Source: Chara braunii
Lineage: Eukaryota; Streptophyta; Charophyceae; Charales; Characeae
Assembly (NCBI GenBank): GCA_003427395.1
Contig: BFEA01000342.1
Location: forward strand, 334,693-372,808
Length of the DNA: 38,116 bases
Reading direction: 5' to 3'
The notes beneath the pieces were generated by a model that saw nothing but the letters and a program-made list of their open reading frames with translations, was not told the origin of the DNA and searched no databases. Within the stretch, counting starts at the first letter, position 1, and each line of letters opens with the position of its first letter. Below, piece after piece: positions 29,431 through 38,116 of this stretch. A program made the position numbers and the translations under genes.

Positions 29431-30835
29431 GGGAACCATGAGCTCATAGCTACGCCGGACCGAATCTGGACCCCGGCCCCCGGACTTCCCGGCGACATCC
29501 GGACTTCCAGAAACCCGGAATATTCCGGAATATCCGGACCGGTCCGGAACCCTTGTCCGGATGTATGTCCGGAACCCTTGTATTTTCCCGAAAAAAAAAA
29601 AAAAAAAAAAAAAAAAACACTGGGGGGGGAATGCTGATCTCAGGTTTGCATCTCAACAGTTCATGGGTGTGCAACAGAAGGCTGAATTATGTCGTTGGGC
29701 CGCATTAGCTATATCACCGGCCCTAGGTAATTCAAAATTATTTCATTTTGGTCATCTGATTGTATCTGGATTCGAACTTGGGTCTGTATATCAACAGGTC
29801 TTGGGTGTGCAAAGTGGGCTAGGCCCGTTGGAATGCTGTTGACTTTTTGCCAACGGTCACGTGAAAAAGCCAACGCGTGAAAAATAGGCAAAAAAAAGAA
29901 CTAAGAGAACCCGCCAAGTGCCGGGCAGAGGGAAACGTGGAACAGAAAGTCCCCCCCCTCCCTGTTGCAGGGGCCTCTTCTGATGGCCGTTTTTTTCTTT
30001 CTTAAAATGGCATATTCGTTTTTTTTTTTCTTTTTTTTTTTCTTGTTTGTCGTTTGCTGAAATGTACAAAGCATGCAATGCTGGGAAGGTGCACACGCGT
30101 TGAAAAGGCAAGCCATGCCAATGCGAATCTGCCAAAAACAAGGGAAAAAAACAACAGAAAAATGAAAAACAATTGGTCCGTTGGAGAGCGGCCATACAAC
30201 TCAGCTCCACTACTCACCATATGCACAAAAGACAAAATGTGGTGGTGTAACTGTCCATGTTGTAGCAGAAGATTCATTTTCATTTTGCATTTGGTGAGTA
30301 GTGCAGCCAGGCCCAAAGCCCCAGAGTAGTTGCAGGCGCCCGTTCGGATAGGTGTTTTTTTTTTTTTTTTTTTTTTTNTTTTTTTTTTTTTTTTTTTTTT
30401 TTTCCCGTCGTTTTCTTTTTGAAAGTAGGATTTTTTTTCGTTTTTTTTTTCAGACTTTCTTCGTTTTGGTGGGCAACGTGGGGGCAAATGTAGTAACGTA
30501 CGAAGCAGCCTATCCTGGGAAGATACGGGCGCTTCTGACAGTGCACAGTTCGTTTGCTGTGAAACGAGTGCAGGGCGGGAAAAGGAAACTTAGGGCCTCC
30601 GTTCGGCCCTGTCTGGATGCCACATCTAAATCTTAAAAAAACGCCCAGTGTTTTTCCACAGCGGCCCAAAATGGAAGAAAACGACCTGGGCCGTCGGAAA
30701 AAAAATTGGGCTACCCCCCATTTTCCCACCATCCGGACCAGGATCCGGAAACGTGGACCGGACGCCGGACACTGGTCAGTCCGGATCCCTGTCCGGCTGT
30801 CCGGATCGTAGCTATGCATGAGCTACCCAAGGGGG
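29430..30835. mobile_element. 1.4-kb insertion with CCGGA-rich terminal inverted repeats
   Basis: The left end (29430-29580) reads CCCAAGGGAACCATGAGCTC, then ATAGCTACG, then many CCGGA words. The right end (30720-30835) is the inverse: many TCCGG words, CGTAGCTATGCATGAGCTAC and CCAAGGGG. Inside are a poly-A tract (29590-29617), a MITE-like copy (30204-30307) and a poly-T tract with an N at 30378 (30355-30403). No transposase is encoded. It separates the two LTR-like copies. Confidence 0.6.
30204..30307 (-). mobile_element. MITE-like element, copy 6 (both ends present)
   Basis: Starts GCTCCACTACTCACCATATG and ends CATTTGGTGAGTAGTGCAGC, which are inverted copies of each other. Internally it has AGAAGATTCATTTTCATTTT. 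In reverse complement it aligns end to end with copy 1 at 13966-14079. It is nested inside the CCGGA-ended insertion. Confidence 0.75.
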
Positions 30836-30839
30836 GGAG

Positions 30840-32150
30840 TGTGCAAGCAAGCAGCGCTGTCAAGATCAAAATCTTGACGGTGGAAAATATTAGCCAGTGT
30901 CAGTGCAAAACTAGAAGAGCCTAGGGAGAGGGTACTAGGAGGCAAAAATGAGAAAAAGAGGGTAAAGAAGGGACTGCCCAGCAGTTGGACATATCTCAGA
31001 CGAGCAAGGCACAAGGAAATAGAGCCTCAATAGGCTCTATGCAGAAAATAAGTTGCCTAAGAAAAATCGGAGCAAAAGGGGGCTCAAAATTGAAGAAACA
31101 GAGGCAAATGGGAGCCCCCATGAACATTGGGGCTTCATTATTGCAATCCGAGTTGCAACGGCCAATTGCTGGGCATAAATCTGGCCATGAATGAGGTTTT
31201 AAGACCTAGAAAGAAAGTACACAACAGCTTGACACTTGTCATAACAGAAAGAAAAGGAAAAGAGAGAAAAATGAGAGAAAAAGGAGGGAGGATGAGACAA
31301 AAGGGGAGAAAAGGGTGGAAGAGAATGTGCCAAGCCAATTGGGACTGAGACCGTAGGGACGGGCAGGTCCCTATTGTGACCTCGTCCATCCAGATTTTGT
31401 GGAGGGCAATCCGGATTGCAGAGATCCCCTTGGGGCATTATCTCATCAATATCTGAATTAAAAAAGGGCAAAAATGAGAAAAAATGCAAAAAGGAGTTGC
31501 TGTTTTTTTTGTGGGCCATGGACTTGAGATCAAATTTCATGGTGGAGAGCATATGGTCGTTTTTTGTGGGGCCAGCTCAGAAGGCCAACTCTGGAATGAG
31601 TTGGCAACCCAAAATGGAAAGAAACGAAAGAAGGAAAAAATCGAAATGGTGCATTTGGCCAAAAAAGAAGGCCAGTTGCACCAAAAACTGAAAAAGTGAG
31701 CATGAGGGCTCAAAATTGAAGCAAAGACTACTTGGGGGTAGCTCGGAATAATGCTGGCCTTGAATCTCAGCCCGATCCAAGGCTGAGATTGCTCCGAGGC
31801 ATGGAAAAAAATCTCGCCCTGGGGTGGAAACACCATAAAGTGAGAAAAGGCCCATAAGGCTTTTTTCGTTCAAATGAGGATGCCCCTTGGGCATTTGGAT
31901 GCAAGGGGGCAACATTTGAAAAGGAACAGGAGACTTCAGGAGGCCAAGAGGCAGTCCAAGTTGGCACCAACCACTTGGACTGCATGTACTTGGCCAAAAT
32001 AAGGCCCAGGTACCCCCGGAGAGGCCTAGTGGTGGAATTTGGCCTTGGGGGTACTTCGGTTCACTTGGAGGCACATGGGGAGGCCCATGGGCTGGCCGAT
32101 ACATCAGTTTGAGCCCACATAAGTTGAGGGAGCAGCCCGCCACACTCACA
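30840..32150 (+). repeat. LTR-like dispersed repeat, copy B
   Basis: Begins TGTGCAAGCAAG directly after AAGGGGGGGAG, which looks like a polypurine tract followed by an LTR 5' end. The order of shared words with copy A is conserved. No PBS was found after it, so the LTR label remains tentative. A 200-codon minus-strand frame at 31577-32179 shows no domain. Confidence 0.45.
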
Positions 32151-32514
32151 TTTGCATGAGGAGTGCCCATGGTGCCCAAGTGAGCTCATAGGAGCACTCT
32201 ACTCACGTGGAGTGAGAGGAGGGGAACCGCTGCCAGTTGGGAGACTTGGAGGAGGTTGTGAGCTAGTAGAGGCAGCCATAGGAGCTAGTGTGAGTAGTGG
32301 AGGCTCAAGGGGGTGGTCCGCCATAGCCCCCACGCTGTAAGAGAGAGAGAGAGAGGCTTGGAGGAGCCCATTCAACCCTCCTAAGGCTTGGGGAAGAAGC
32401 GAGCCATAGGTAAGTGAGGTCTATGCAAAGGAGGAAGGAGCTTCATAAAGACTGGTCTTCAACACCAAGAGAAGAAAGGAGAGGTGAGTGGGAACAAGGA
32501 GGAGAAGCTTCTTT

Positions 32515-32640
32515 TTCTTCTTTCTCTTCTTCTTCTTTTTATTTTTCTTCTTCTTCTTCTTCTTCTTCTTCTTCCTCTCTTCTTCTTCTTCTTCTTCTTC
32601 TTCTGCTTCTTCTTCTTCTCTCCTTTTCTTCTTTATTCTT
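32515..32640. repeat. (TTC)n-rich microsatellite
   Basis: A long imperfect CTT/TTC trinucleotide tract. It yields Leu-, Phe- or Ser-rich frames with no gene meaning. Triplex-forming potential is high, as for other GAA/TTC tracts. Confidence 0.95.
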
Positions 32641-32984
32641 TCCTCTTCATCCTTCCCTCCTTTTCTCCTTCTTGCTCATCATCTTCTACTTCTTTCAAGG
32701 AAGAGATAATAAGTAACTCCTCCATTAGTAGAGCCTCCATGATGGTCATTTTCGTGATTCCCTTGCAAATCGCGACGTTGAGCTATGACATTCCTAGCTT
32801 GAGGGAGAGTCTTACTCTCTCACCTCAAAATCTCTCTCTACCCCCAAGTTGGTTCTCACTCAGGCCAGCATGTTGATGATCCTTGCCTCTTGCATGGTCC
32901 GATTTCTCACCTTATGATGATCCGTTTCAGGTATGATTGCTTTCATGAGTCCTATGCAGGTGTTTGAGCAAGTCTCAGTCACAT

Positions 32985-33970
32985 GCAACACTTCCTCACT
33001 TAGTGATGTGCCGGTTCCTTCCTAGTTGCTCGATAACTCACACTTGTGTATGCTGCACTCTCACTTGCACAAGTTCAATCTTTCCTCACTTGGTGATGTG
33101 CTGGTTCCTTCCTAGTTGCTCCATAGCTCACATGCGTGTATGCTGCACTCTCACTTATGCAAGTTCAGTCCTCTCTCACTTGGTGATGTACCGATTCTTT
33201 CCTAGCTGCTCCATAACTCACATGTATGTATGCTGCGCTCTCACTTGTGCAAGTTCAGTCTTTCCTCACTTGGTGATGTGCCGGTTCCTTCCTAGTTGCG
33301 CCATAACTCACATGTGTGTTGCACTCTCACTTTTGCAAGTTCAGTCTTTCGCTTACTCGGTGATGTACTGGTTCCTTCCTAGTTGCTCCATATGCTGCAC
33401 TCTCACTTGTGCAAGTTCAGTCTTTCCTCACTTTGTGATGTGTCGGTTCCCTAGTTGCTCCATAGCTCACATGTGTGTATGCCGCACTCTCACTTGTGCA
33501 AGTTCATTCCTCTCTCACTTGGTGATAAATCGGTTCTTTCCTAGCTGCTTCATAGCTTACATGTATATATGTTGCACTCAACCTTGTGCAAGTTCAATGT
33601 TTCCTCACTTGGTGATGTGCAGGTTCCTTCCTAGTTGCGCCATAGCTCACATGTGTGTATGCTGCACTCTCAATTGTGCAAGTTCAGTCTTTCTCTAACT
33701 CGGTGATATATCGGTTCCTTCCTAGTTGCTCCATAGCTCACATGTGTGTATGCTGCACTCTCATTTGTGCAAGTTCAGTCTTTCCTCACTTGGTGATGTA
33801 TCGGTTCTTTCCTAGCTGCTCCATAACTCGCATGTGTGTATGCTGCTCTCTCACTTGTGCAAGTTCAGTCTTTCCTCACTTGGTGATGTGCCGGTTGCTC
33901 TATAGCTCACATATGTGTATGCTGTAGATTCACTTGTGCAAGTTCAGTCTTTCTCTCACTTGGTGATGTG
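32985..33970. repeat. 90-bp minisatellite, about 11-12 copies
   Basis: The unit contains CCTCACTTGGTGATGTGCCG, GTTCCTTCCTAGTTGCTCCA, TAGCTCACATGTGTGTATGC and TGCACTCTCACTTGTGCAAG. Because 90 is a multiple of 3, one frame stays open for 244 codons (32964-33698) and then 90 (33655-33927), giving a Cys-rich 30-residue repeat. Two units are shortened (near 33300 and 33380). Confidence 0.95.
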
Positions 33971-34520
33971 CAGTGTCGCGCCCCCACCGCTTCCAGGGCC
34001 TGGTTCATGTCCCTCCTCGACCGAGTACAGTGGGTTGGTGGACTGGAAGGCTGTCACGCAGGATTTTGGTAAGTTTCAAGGAAATTTTATAAAAGTGCAT
34101 TCACAAGCAGCCTTTGTCACGCAGTCGAGTGGTCAGGGTTATTCCTCCTACCAGCAGCGACATGGCTCAGAGTGAGGCATTCAGGTTTATCGCTTGCACC
34201 TGACCCCGTATAAAGGCGAACTCAAGGTCACCAGTCCCTACTATCCAGGAAGTAGCCTTGAGTGTAACCTATATGATAAGGAGTGATAAATAGCGTATCA
34301 TCTCATGCATAAAACATTCCATACATTACAGGACATGCATCATAGAATAATGACACTCAGAGGATGAAAAGACTAGAAACCAGACTCTGCAAGAGCATGA
34401 CCAAAGACACGAGACTGAAGAGTAGTACACAGGGAATGTAGGGAACAGCCATTGGAGGGCTGCAGTCATTAATAAATCAGAATAATGTCATAGTATATCA
34501 TATTGACTAGAGAGAGAGTC
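33971..34520. other. Unassigned DNA between the minisatellite and the minus-strand gene relic
   Basis: It starts TGTCGCGCCCCCACC at 33974, which resembles the TGTCACGCCCC start of some plant LTRs, but no partner was found. The rest is unremarkable. Confidence 0.35.
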
Positions 34521-35635
34521 TCAATCAATAATGAAAAGCGGTACCCCCTCGTGAATGGGCTTGACTGTCTGAGACTCCATGTTCGGCACGCGCTGATCCT
34601 CCTCGCCATTGGGAACCCTGGTTGCTATTGACTCTGGGGCCACATAGCTGATATCCATGGGTGCCGCATGAGCGATCTTGTTGATGTATGCCATGCACCT
34701 ATCCATCTCCTCATCTGCATCACTCCTAAGATAAAGCTCCTCTGCAAGGGTAATATCGCCTGTAGCTCCGATCAATATCTCGATCCGTCCCCTCCGGTCA
34801 ATGTAGACGTACGAAACCTCAAGGAAACGGTCTCCGTAAAAAGGCTTTCGAGAAGCTTGCAGAGCAAAATCGGTCTCAACCAAATGGCTGTAGCCATCCC
34901 CGAGGTGTGGGACAGGGCCTTCCCCTCTGGGAGGTCCAATAGTCGTCTCGGCCCTAGGTTCGGTTGACATATAGAAATCAATCACCCTCGAACAGATATT
35001 GTGCAAGAAGGTACGCAATCCTCCTCAATGTCGCCTTCTGCCGTCGCTGCCTACCGGTCTTCATCGCTCAGCTACCGCCAATAGACTCAGTCTCTGTGAG
35101 TGTCCCAGTCGAAGTAGTCGCAGAGATCAACGTCGCCCACGCTACAAGGGTCCTGGTCAGACTCATCTGTCTTTGATTGATGCACGCAAGTAGTGATTGG
35201 AACCCCGGATCTGGCTCTCTCTCTCTTGACCCGCTCATCCTTTTGTCTCTTCCCTTTACTGCGTGCGTCGCTGAGGGGTTTGGGATTACACCCATCAAAG
35301 TCGAAGAGTACACCCCCGGGTGCTGATGGTACGTGAGGGAACACCACATGCGACCAGTTGTCCCTCCAATAGCTCTCCCTGCGGAATATGTAGTCTGCAA
35401 TCCTGTCGTAAGTGGTGCCCTTCACTCCATCCTTACCTGCCCCTTTTACAAAATAGGTAATCACTGGCGTGTGTCGTGAGGTAGGGGACTCGTTGGCCCT
35501 GATGATGAAGCTCTAATGCCCCACATGTCAGTAGCATAACTTCTCAACCAGTTTGCCCCAGGTAGGGGCTGTCTCAGGATGGCGGGCCAGCTTGAACAAT
35601 AGTCGCACCCCTGTGAGGGTAGATGCTCCCTCCAA
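34521..35635 (-). pseudogene. Broken gene of unknown family
   Basis: Read on the minus strand from about 35635: GASTLTGVRLLFKLARHPET and APTWGKLVEKL, two in-frame stops, SFIIRANESPTSRHTPVITY, then an open stretch with KGTTYDRIADYIFRRESYWR, DNWSHVVFPHVP and LFDFDGCNPKPLSD. After a frame change come DGYSHLVETDFALQ, FLEVSYVYIDRRGRIEILIG and a final segment ending PLFIID. The composition is protein-like and non-repetitive throughout. No catalytic motif, signal peptide or membrane segment is seen. An intron could explain the frame change at 35020-35085, but the upstream stops argue for a pseudogene, possibly part of a transposon. Confidence 0.5.
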
Positions 35636-35713
35636 TGTTTGGACCCGGCCGAATGGCGGTCAGCAACTCAATGTAAGTGCCCGCTTGTGTGGGCTCGTAT
35701 GAACAATAACAAT

Positions 35714-35900
35714 CTAAAGGAATGGGCCCGCCTGAAGGGGCTTGGCTGAAAGGCAACAATCTCAGAAATGGGCCCGCTTGAAGGGGCCCGACTGAACTGC
35801 AACTTAGAGAAAGGCCCCGCCTGAATGGGCCCGACTGAACGACAACTCAGAAGAAAGGGTCCGCCTGGATGGGCCCGCCTGAACGGCAACTCAGGAGAAC
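35714..35900. repeat. Minisatellite, about 55-bp unit, 3-4 copies
   Basis: Units read AATGGGCCCGCCTGAAGGGG, then CCCGACTGAAC, then a GCAACTCAGA-type end. Copies start near 35720, 35773 and 35828, with a partial one near 35870. Confidence 0.85.
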
Positions 35901-36169
35901 TGATCAGCAAAACATCTCGTGCACATGGACCAGTCATAAATACTGAATGTATTGGGCTGGACCGTGCCAAGTCGTCTGTGCAGGGACTGAACTGCAAATG
36001 CTCCCCGTGCAGGAAAAATATCATCGGCACGGGATTGTGCAACAACTGATCAGCAAGGAAAGAAATCAATAGGAGTAGGATGCCAAATCATTCCATCAGC
36101 GGATCTCAAGAGTACATCCAACAACCACTCAGTCCAACTCGATCATACTAGCAGGGCGCACACTCTGGG

Positions 36170-36545
36170 GTCATCATCTCAAAAAGGCGTGCACTCTAAA
36201 GGCAATACCGAGCATGGGTGCGTACTTAAGTAACGATGTCAAGCATGGGCGCGGACTCAAATGGCAATACCAAGCTTGGGCGCGCATGGGCGCGCACTCA
36301 AATAGCAATACTGATCATGGGCGCGCATGAGCGCGCACTCAAATAGCAATACTGATCATGGGCGCGCATGTGCGCACACTCAAATAGCAGTTCCAAGCTT
36401 AGGCGCACATGGGCGCACACTAAAATAGCAGTTCCAAGCTTAGGCGCGCACTCAAATAACAATACTGATCATGGGCGTGCATGGGTGCGCACTCAAATAG
36501 CACATTGAGCATGACCGCACATGGGCGCGCATTCAAAAGGTAGGT
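36170..36545. repeat. Minisatellite, about 42-bp unit, about 8 copies
   Basis: Units of CTCAAATAGCAATACTGATC followed by ATGGGCGCGCATGGGCGCGC, with a variant block CAGTTCCAAGCTTAGGC. The stretch 35900-36170 before it has no feature I can name. Confidence 0.9.
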
Positions 36546-36569
36546 TCTAGCCCGGGGCGTGCCCGAAAT

Positions 36570-36770
36570 CAGTCAGTCCGGGGAGAATCGACCGCGCGGG
36601 GAGTAACCAGCACAACAGGGACTGCAATTATAGTCCGCACGAGAAAATACCTTCCGTGTGGGGGCTAGACTGCAAATATCTGAATTACAGTCCACGCACG
36701 GAAAATGTTGTCCGCGCGGGGATCAAAATGAGAATATCTTAGTGCAGCGGGGGCTAATCAGCAACTTTCA
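36570..36770. repeat. Minisatellite, about 60-bp unit, about 3 copies
   Basis: Repeating GACTGCAAWTAT, TACAGTCCRCRCR, GAAAATRYYKTCCGYGYGGG and GGGCTA modules. Confidence 0.65.
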
Positions 36771-36784
36771 ATTATTTAGAAAAG

Positions 36785-37445
36785 TCGACACTCGGCCTTC
36801 ACTTACGGCTGAGGCGCTGCTGCCCGCAATAATCACTTGTTGTACCAGGCGGCCGAGTGCCCCACTTAGCCTTCACTTAGGGCCGAGGCACGACCGCCGC
36901 AGCGTGTGTGGCCGGCCAAGCAAACAGTTAAAATAATATGAGCCACACCCGATGGCTAAGTGCACCACTAGGCCTTCATTTAGAGCCAAAGTACGTGTGT
37001 GTGGCCAGCCAAGCAAGTGCTGGTCACAAAATAAAACAGTATCGAGCATCTCAGTGCACGACTCATCCTTCACTTAAGGCTGAGGTACTGTGGCCCGGTG
37101 CGTGTGTGATCAGTCGAGTAGGAGTTGAACCCGCAAATAAAATGACATTTGTTGTGCCTGGCAGCTAAGTGCATCACTCAGCCTTCACTTAGGGCCGAGG
37201 CACTGCATCCCGCCACGTGTGTGACCAGCCAAGCAAGTGCTGGTCGCATATCAAGTAATCAGGCAACTGAGTGCACCACTCAACCTTCACTTAGGGCTGA
37301 GGCACTGCTTCCCACTGCGTGTGTGACCAGCCAAGCAAGTGCTGGTCACAAATCAATAAATCAGGCAGCTGAGTGCACCACTCAGCCTTCACTTAGGGCT
37401 GAGGCACTGCTGCCCGCTGCGTGTGTGACCAGCTAAGCAAGTTCA
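36785..37445. repeat. Minisatellite, about 100-bp unit, 7 copies
   Basis: The CCTTCACTTAGGGCTGAGGC core occurs near 36796, 36869, 36972, 37067, 37181, 37282 and 37384. It is followed by CGTGTGTGACCAGCCAAGCA and AGTGCTGGTCACAAATCAAT. The last three units are the most alike, suggesting recent expansion at the right end. Confidence 0.95.
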
Positions 37446-37452
37446 GGTCACA

Positions 37453-37853
37453 TCTCTATACATACTAAAGCAAGCAAAGGGTCTGGCAACATGGTCGGTC
37501 GCGGGCCCGACGGAAACCGCTTGGGACACCGCGGTCGGGAGGCGGTGTCGACCGTCGCGGGGGGCAGGGAAAAGCGAAGTGGGCAAGGAGCGGAGGGCCG
37601 AGCCGACACGGGGGAACCGGCCCAGGGCCGAGGCCCGCGCAGAGACGGGCGGGGAAAGTAGCGGGCAGGGAAAAGCGAAGCGGGCAAGGGGCGGAGGGCC
37701 GAGCCGACGCGGGCGGGCAGCGAAAACCGAAGCGGGCGAGTGCGGGAGTGCGGTGTGGTCCGTGAGTGCAAGAGTGCGGTAGTGCGGTCCGGTGCGTGAG
37801 TGCAACTGTGGTTTTTTTTTTTTTGCCCGTAGCGTGGGGGCCGGCTAAACTAG
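37453..37853 (+). mobile_element. Probable small non-autonomous Helitron
   Basis: The 5' end reads A then TCTCTATACATACTAAAG, matching the TCTCTAYACTA-like start of plant Helitrons inserted after a host A. The 3' end has a hairpin GCCC-GTAGCGTGG-GGGC (37825-37841) followed 8 nt later by CTAG, the CTRR end. The next base is C rather than the expected T. An alternative end is CTAA at 37854-37857, which is followed by T. The 401-bp body encodes nothing and contains a GC-rich duplication of about 50 bp (37567 and 37664) and a poly-T run. Confidence 0.5.
37564..37735. repeat. GC-rich direct repeat inside the Helitron-like element
   Basis: CAGGGAAAAGCGAAGYGGGC followed by AAGGRGCGGAGGGCCGAGCC is present twice, about 97 bp apart, with a third partial copy (CAGCGAAAACCGAAGCGGGC) near 37719. 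Open frames across it are composition effects. Confidence 0.9.
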
Positions 37854-37893
37854 CTAATTGGAGCGTTGCTTTGCGGGGATCAACGGTGGCCGT

Positions 37894-37895
<2 letters not shown>

Positions 37896-37931
<36 letters not shown>
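37896..37931. repeat. (GA)n microsatellite
   Basis: Perfect GA tract. Confidence 0.95.
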
Positions 37932-37934
<3 letters not shown>

Positions 37935-38006
37935 GATGAGATACGCATCGCCGAACAGGTAAGTCTCCAACCCCTGGCTGGCCTCACGCTGCTTGCATCG
38001 ATAGAT

Positions 38007-38060
38007 TAGCAAAATTGAATGAATCTTCGGCTAGGCCATGGAAATATACCTACTACACGT
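38007..38060 (+). mobile_element. MITE-like element, copy 7 (fragment)
   Basis: AGCAAAATTGAATGAATCTT followed by CGGCTAGGCCATGGAAATAT matches the internal part of copies 1, 3 and 5. The outer ends are missing or replaced by the GT tract. Confidence 0.4.
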
Positions 38061-38062
38061 GT

Positions 38063-38116
<54 letters not shown>
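38058..38116. repeat. (GT)n microsatellite at the window end
   Basis: A GT tract, interrupted only near 38066, that runs to the last base, so its length is unknown and it may mark a contig break. Confidence 0.95.

Noticed and set aside
29740-29830. tRNA gene or tRNA-derived SINE (GGATTCGAAC resembles an inverted box B)
   Set aside because: No cloverleaf can be drawn, no acceptor stem pairs, and box A is poor. A near-repeat of CAACAG-TGGGTGTGCAA upstream (29653) is not enough for a SINE call.
31577-32179. 200-codon minus-strand ORF
   Set aside because: It lies in an LTR-like non-coding repeat, has no domain, and its residues reflect GGCC-rich and poly-purine words.
32984-33970. CRISPR-like array
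   Set aside because: Units are contiguous 90-bp repeats without unique spacers; this is a minisatellite. The same applies to 36170-36545 and 36785-37445.

Overview
This window looks like intergenic, repeat-dominated DNA from a large plant-type nuclear genome, assembled from short reads. The evidence is a decayed Ty3/gypsy chromovirus, a primer-binding site matching the plant initiator tRNA-Met, very many micro- and minisatellites, no bacterial-style gene packing, no intact long ORF, and N gaps inside simple repeats. A streptophyte alga or early land plant (Chara-like) is possible, but I cannot prove the species from sequence alone. I found no rRNA or tRNA gene, no CRISPR array and no clearly functional host gene.

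Layout. 1-3.9 kb: a minisatellite, a (CT)n tract, small duplications and unassigned DNA. 3.9-9.3 kb: one degenerate Ty3/gypsy element in normal order (gag with a CCHC knuckle, retropepsin, RT, RNase H, integrase, GPY/F module, chromodomain-like tail), broken by stops, frameshifts and short tandem duplications; its LTRs were not found. 10.1-10.3 kb: palindromic GATCTTAAG-type repeats, also present at 3.0 kb. 10.4-13.3 kb: about 2 kb of pyrimidine-rich minisatellite that flips to purine-rich DNA, with compound (GT)n(GA)n tracts and a 161-bp gap. 13.9-16 kb: several copies of a short inverted-repeat element (MITE-like), and a tandem repeat containing an exact Tn5/Nextera mate-pair junction adapter, which is an assembly artefact.

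17.8-22.7 kb is the most interesting part. A plant-type PBS is followed by three decayed copies of an unrecognised gene family. The copies carry a GHY...W...D motif reminiscent of a USP-type deubiquitinase His box, and two tandem RING-like Cys/His modules with nearly identical spacing. Between the copies lies a tandem array (about 500-bp unit, with deleted variants) in which each of four units carries a type III hammerhead ribozyme and a fifth carries a partial one. Their majority consensus has all canonical core residues, perfect stems I and II, about 9 bp of stem III, and complementary loops I and II. This resembles plant retrozymes or ribozyme-bearing satellite DNA.

22.8-34 kb: duplications, large hairpins beside (GA)n tracts, an 82-bp G tract, two diverged LTR-like copies separated by a 1.4-kb insertion with CCGGA-rich inverted ends, and a 90-bp minisatellite. 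34.5-35.6 kb (minus strand): a broken gene of unknown family. 35.7-37.4 kb: four stacked minisatellites. 37.45-37.85 kb: a probable small non-autonomous Helitron. The window ends in (GT)n.

Nothing here forms a working operon or pathway. The functional stories are those of mobile elements: an LTR retrotransposon, a possible ribozyme-bearing retroelement, MITEs and a Helitron.
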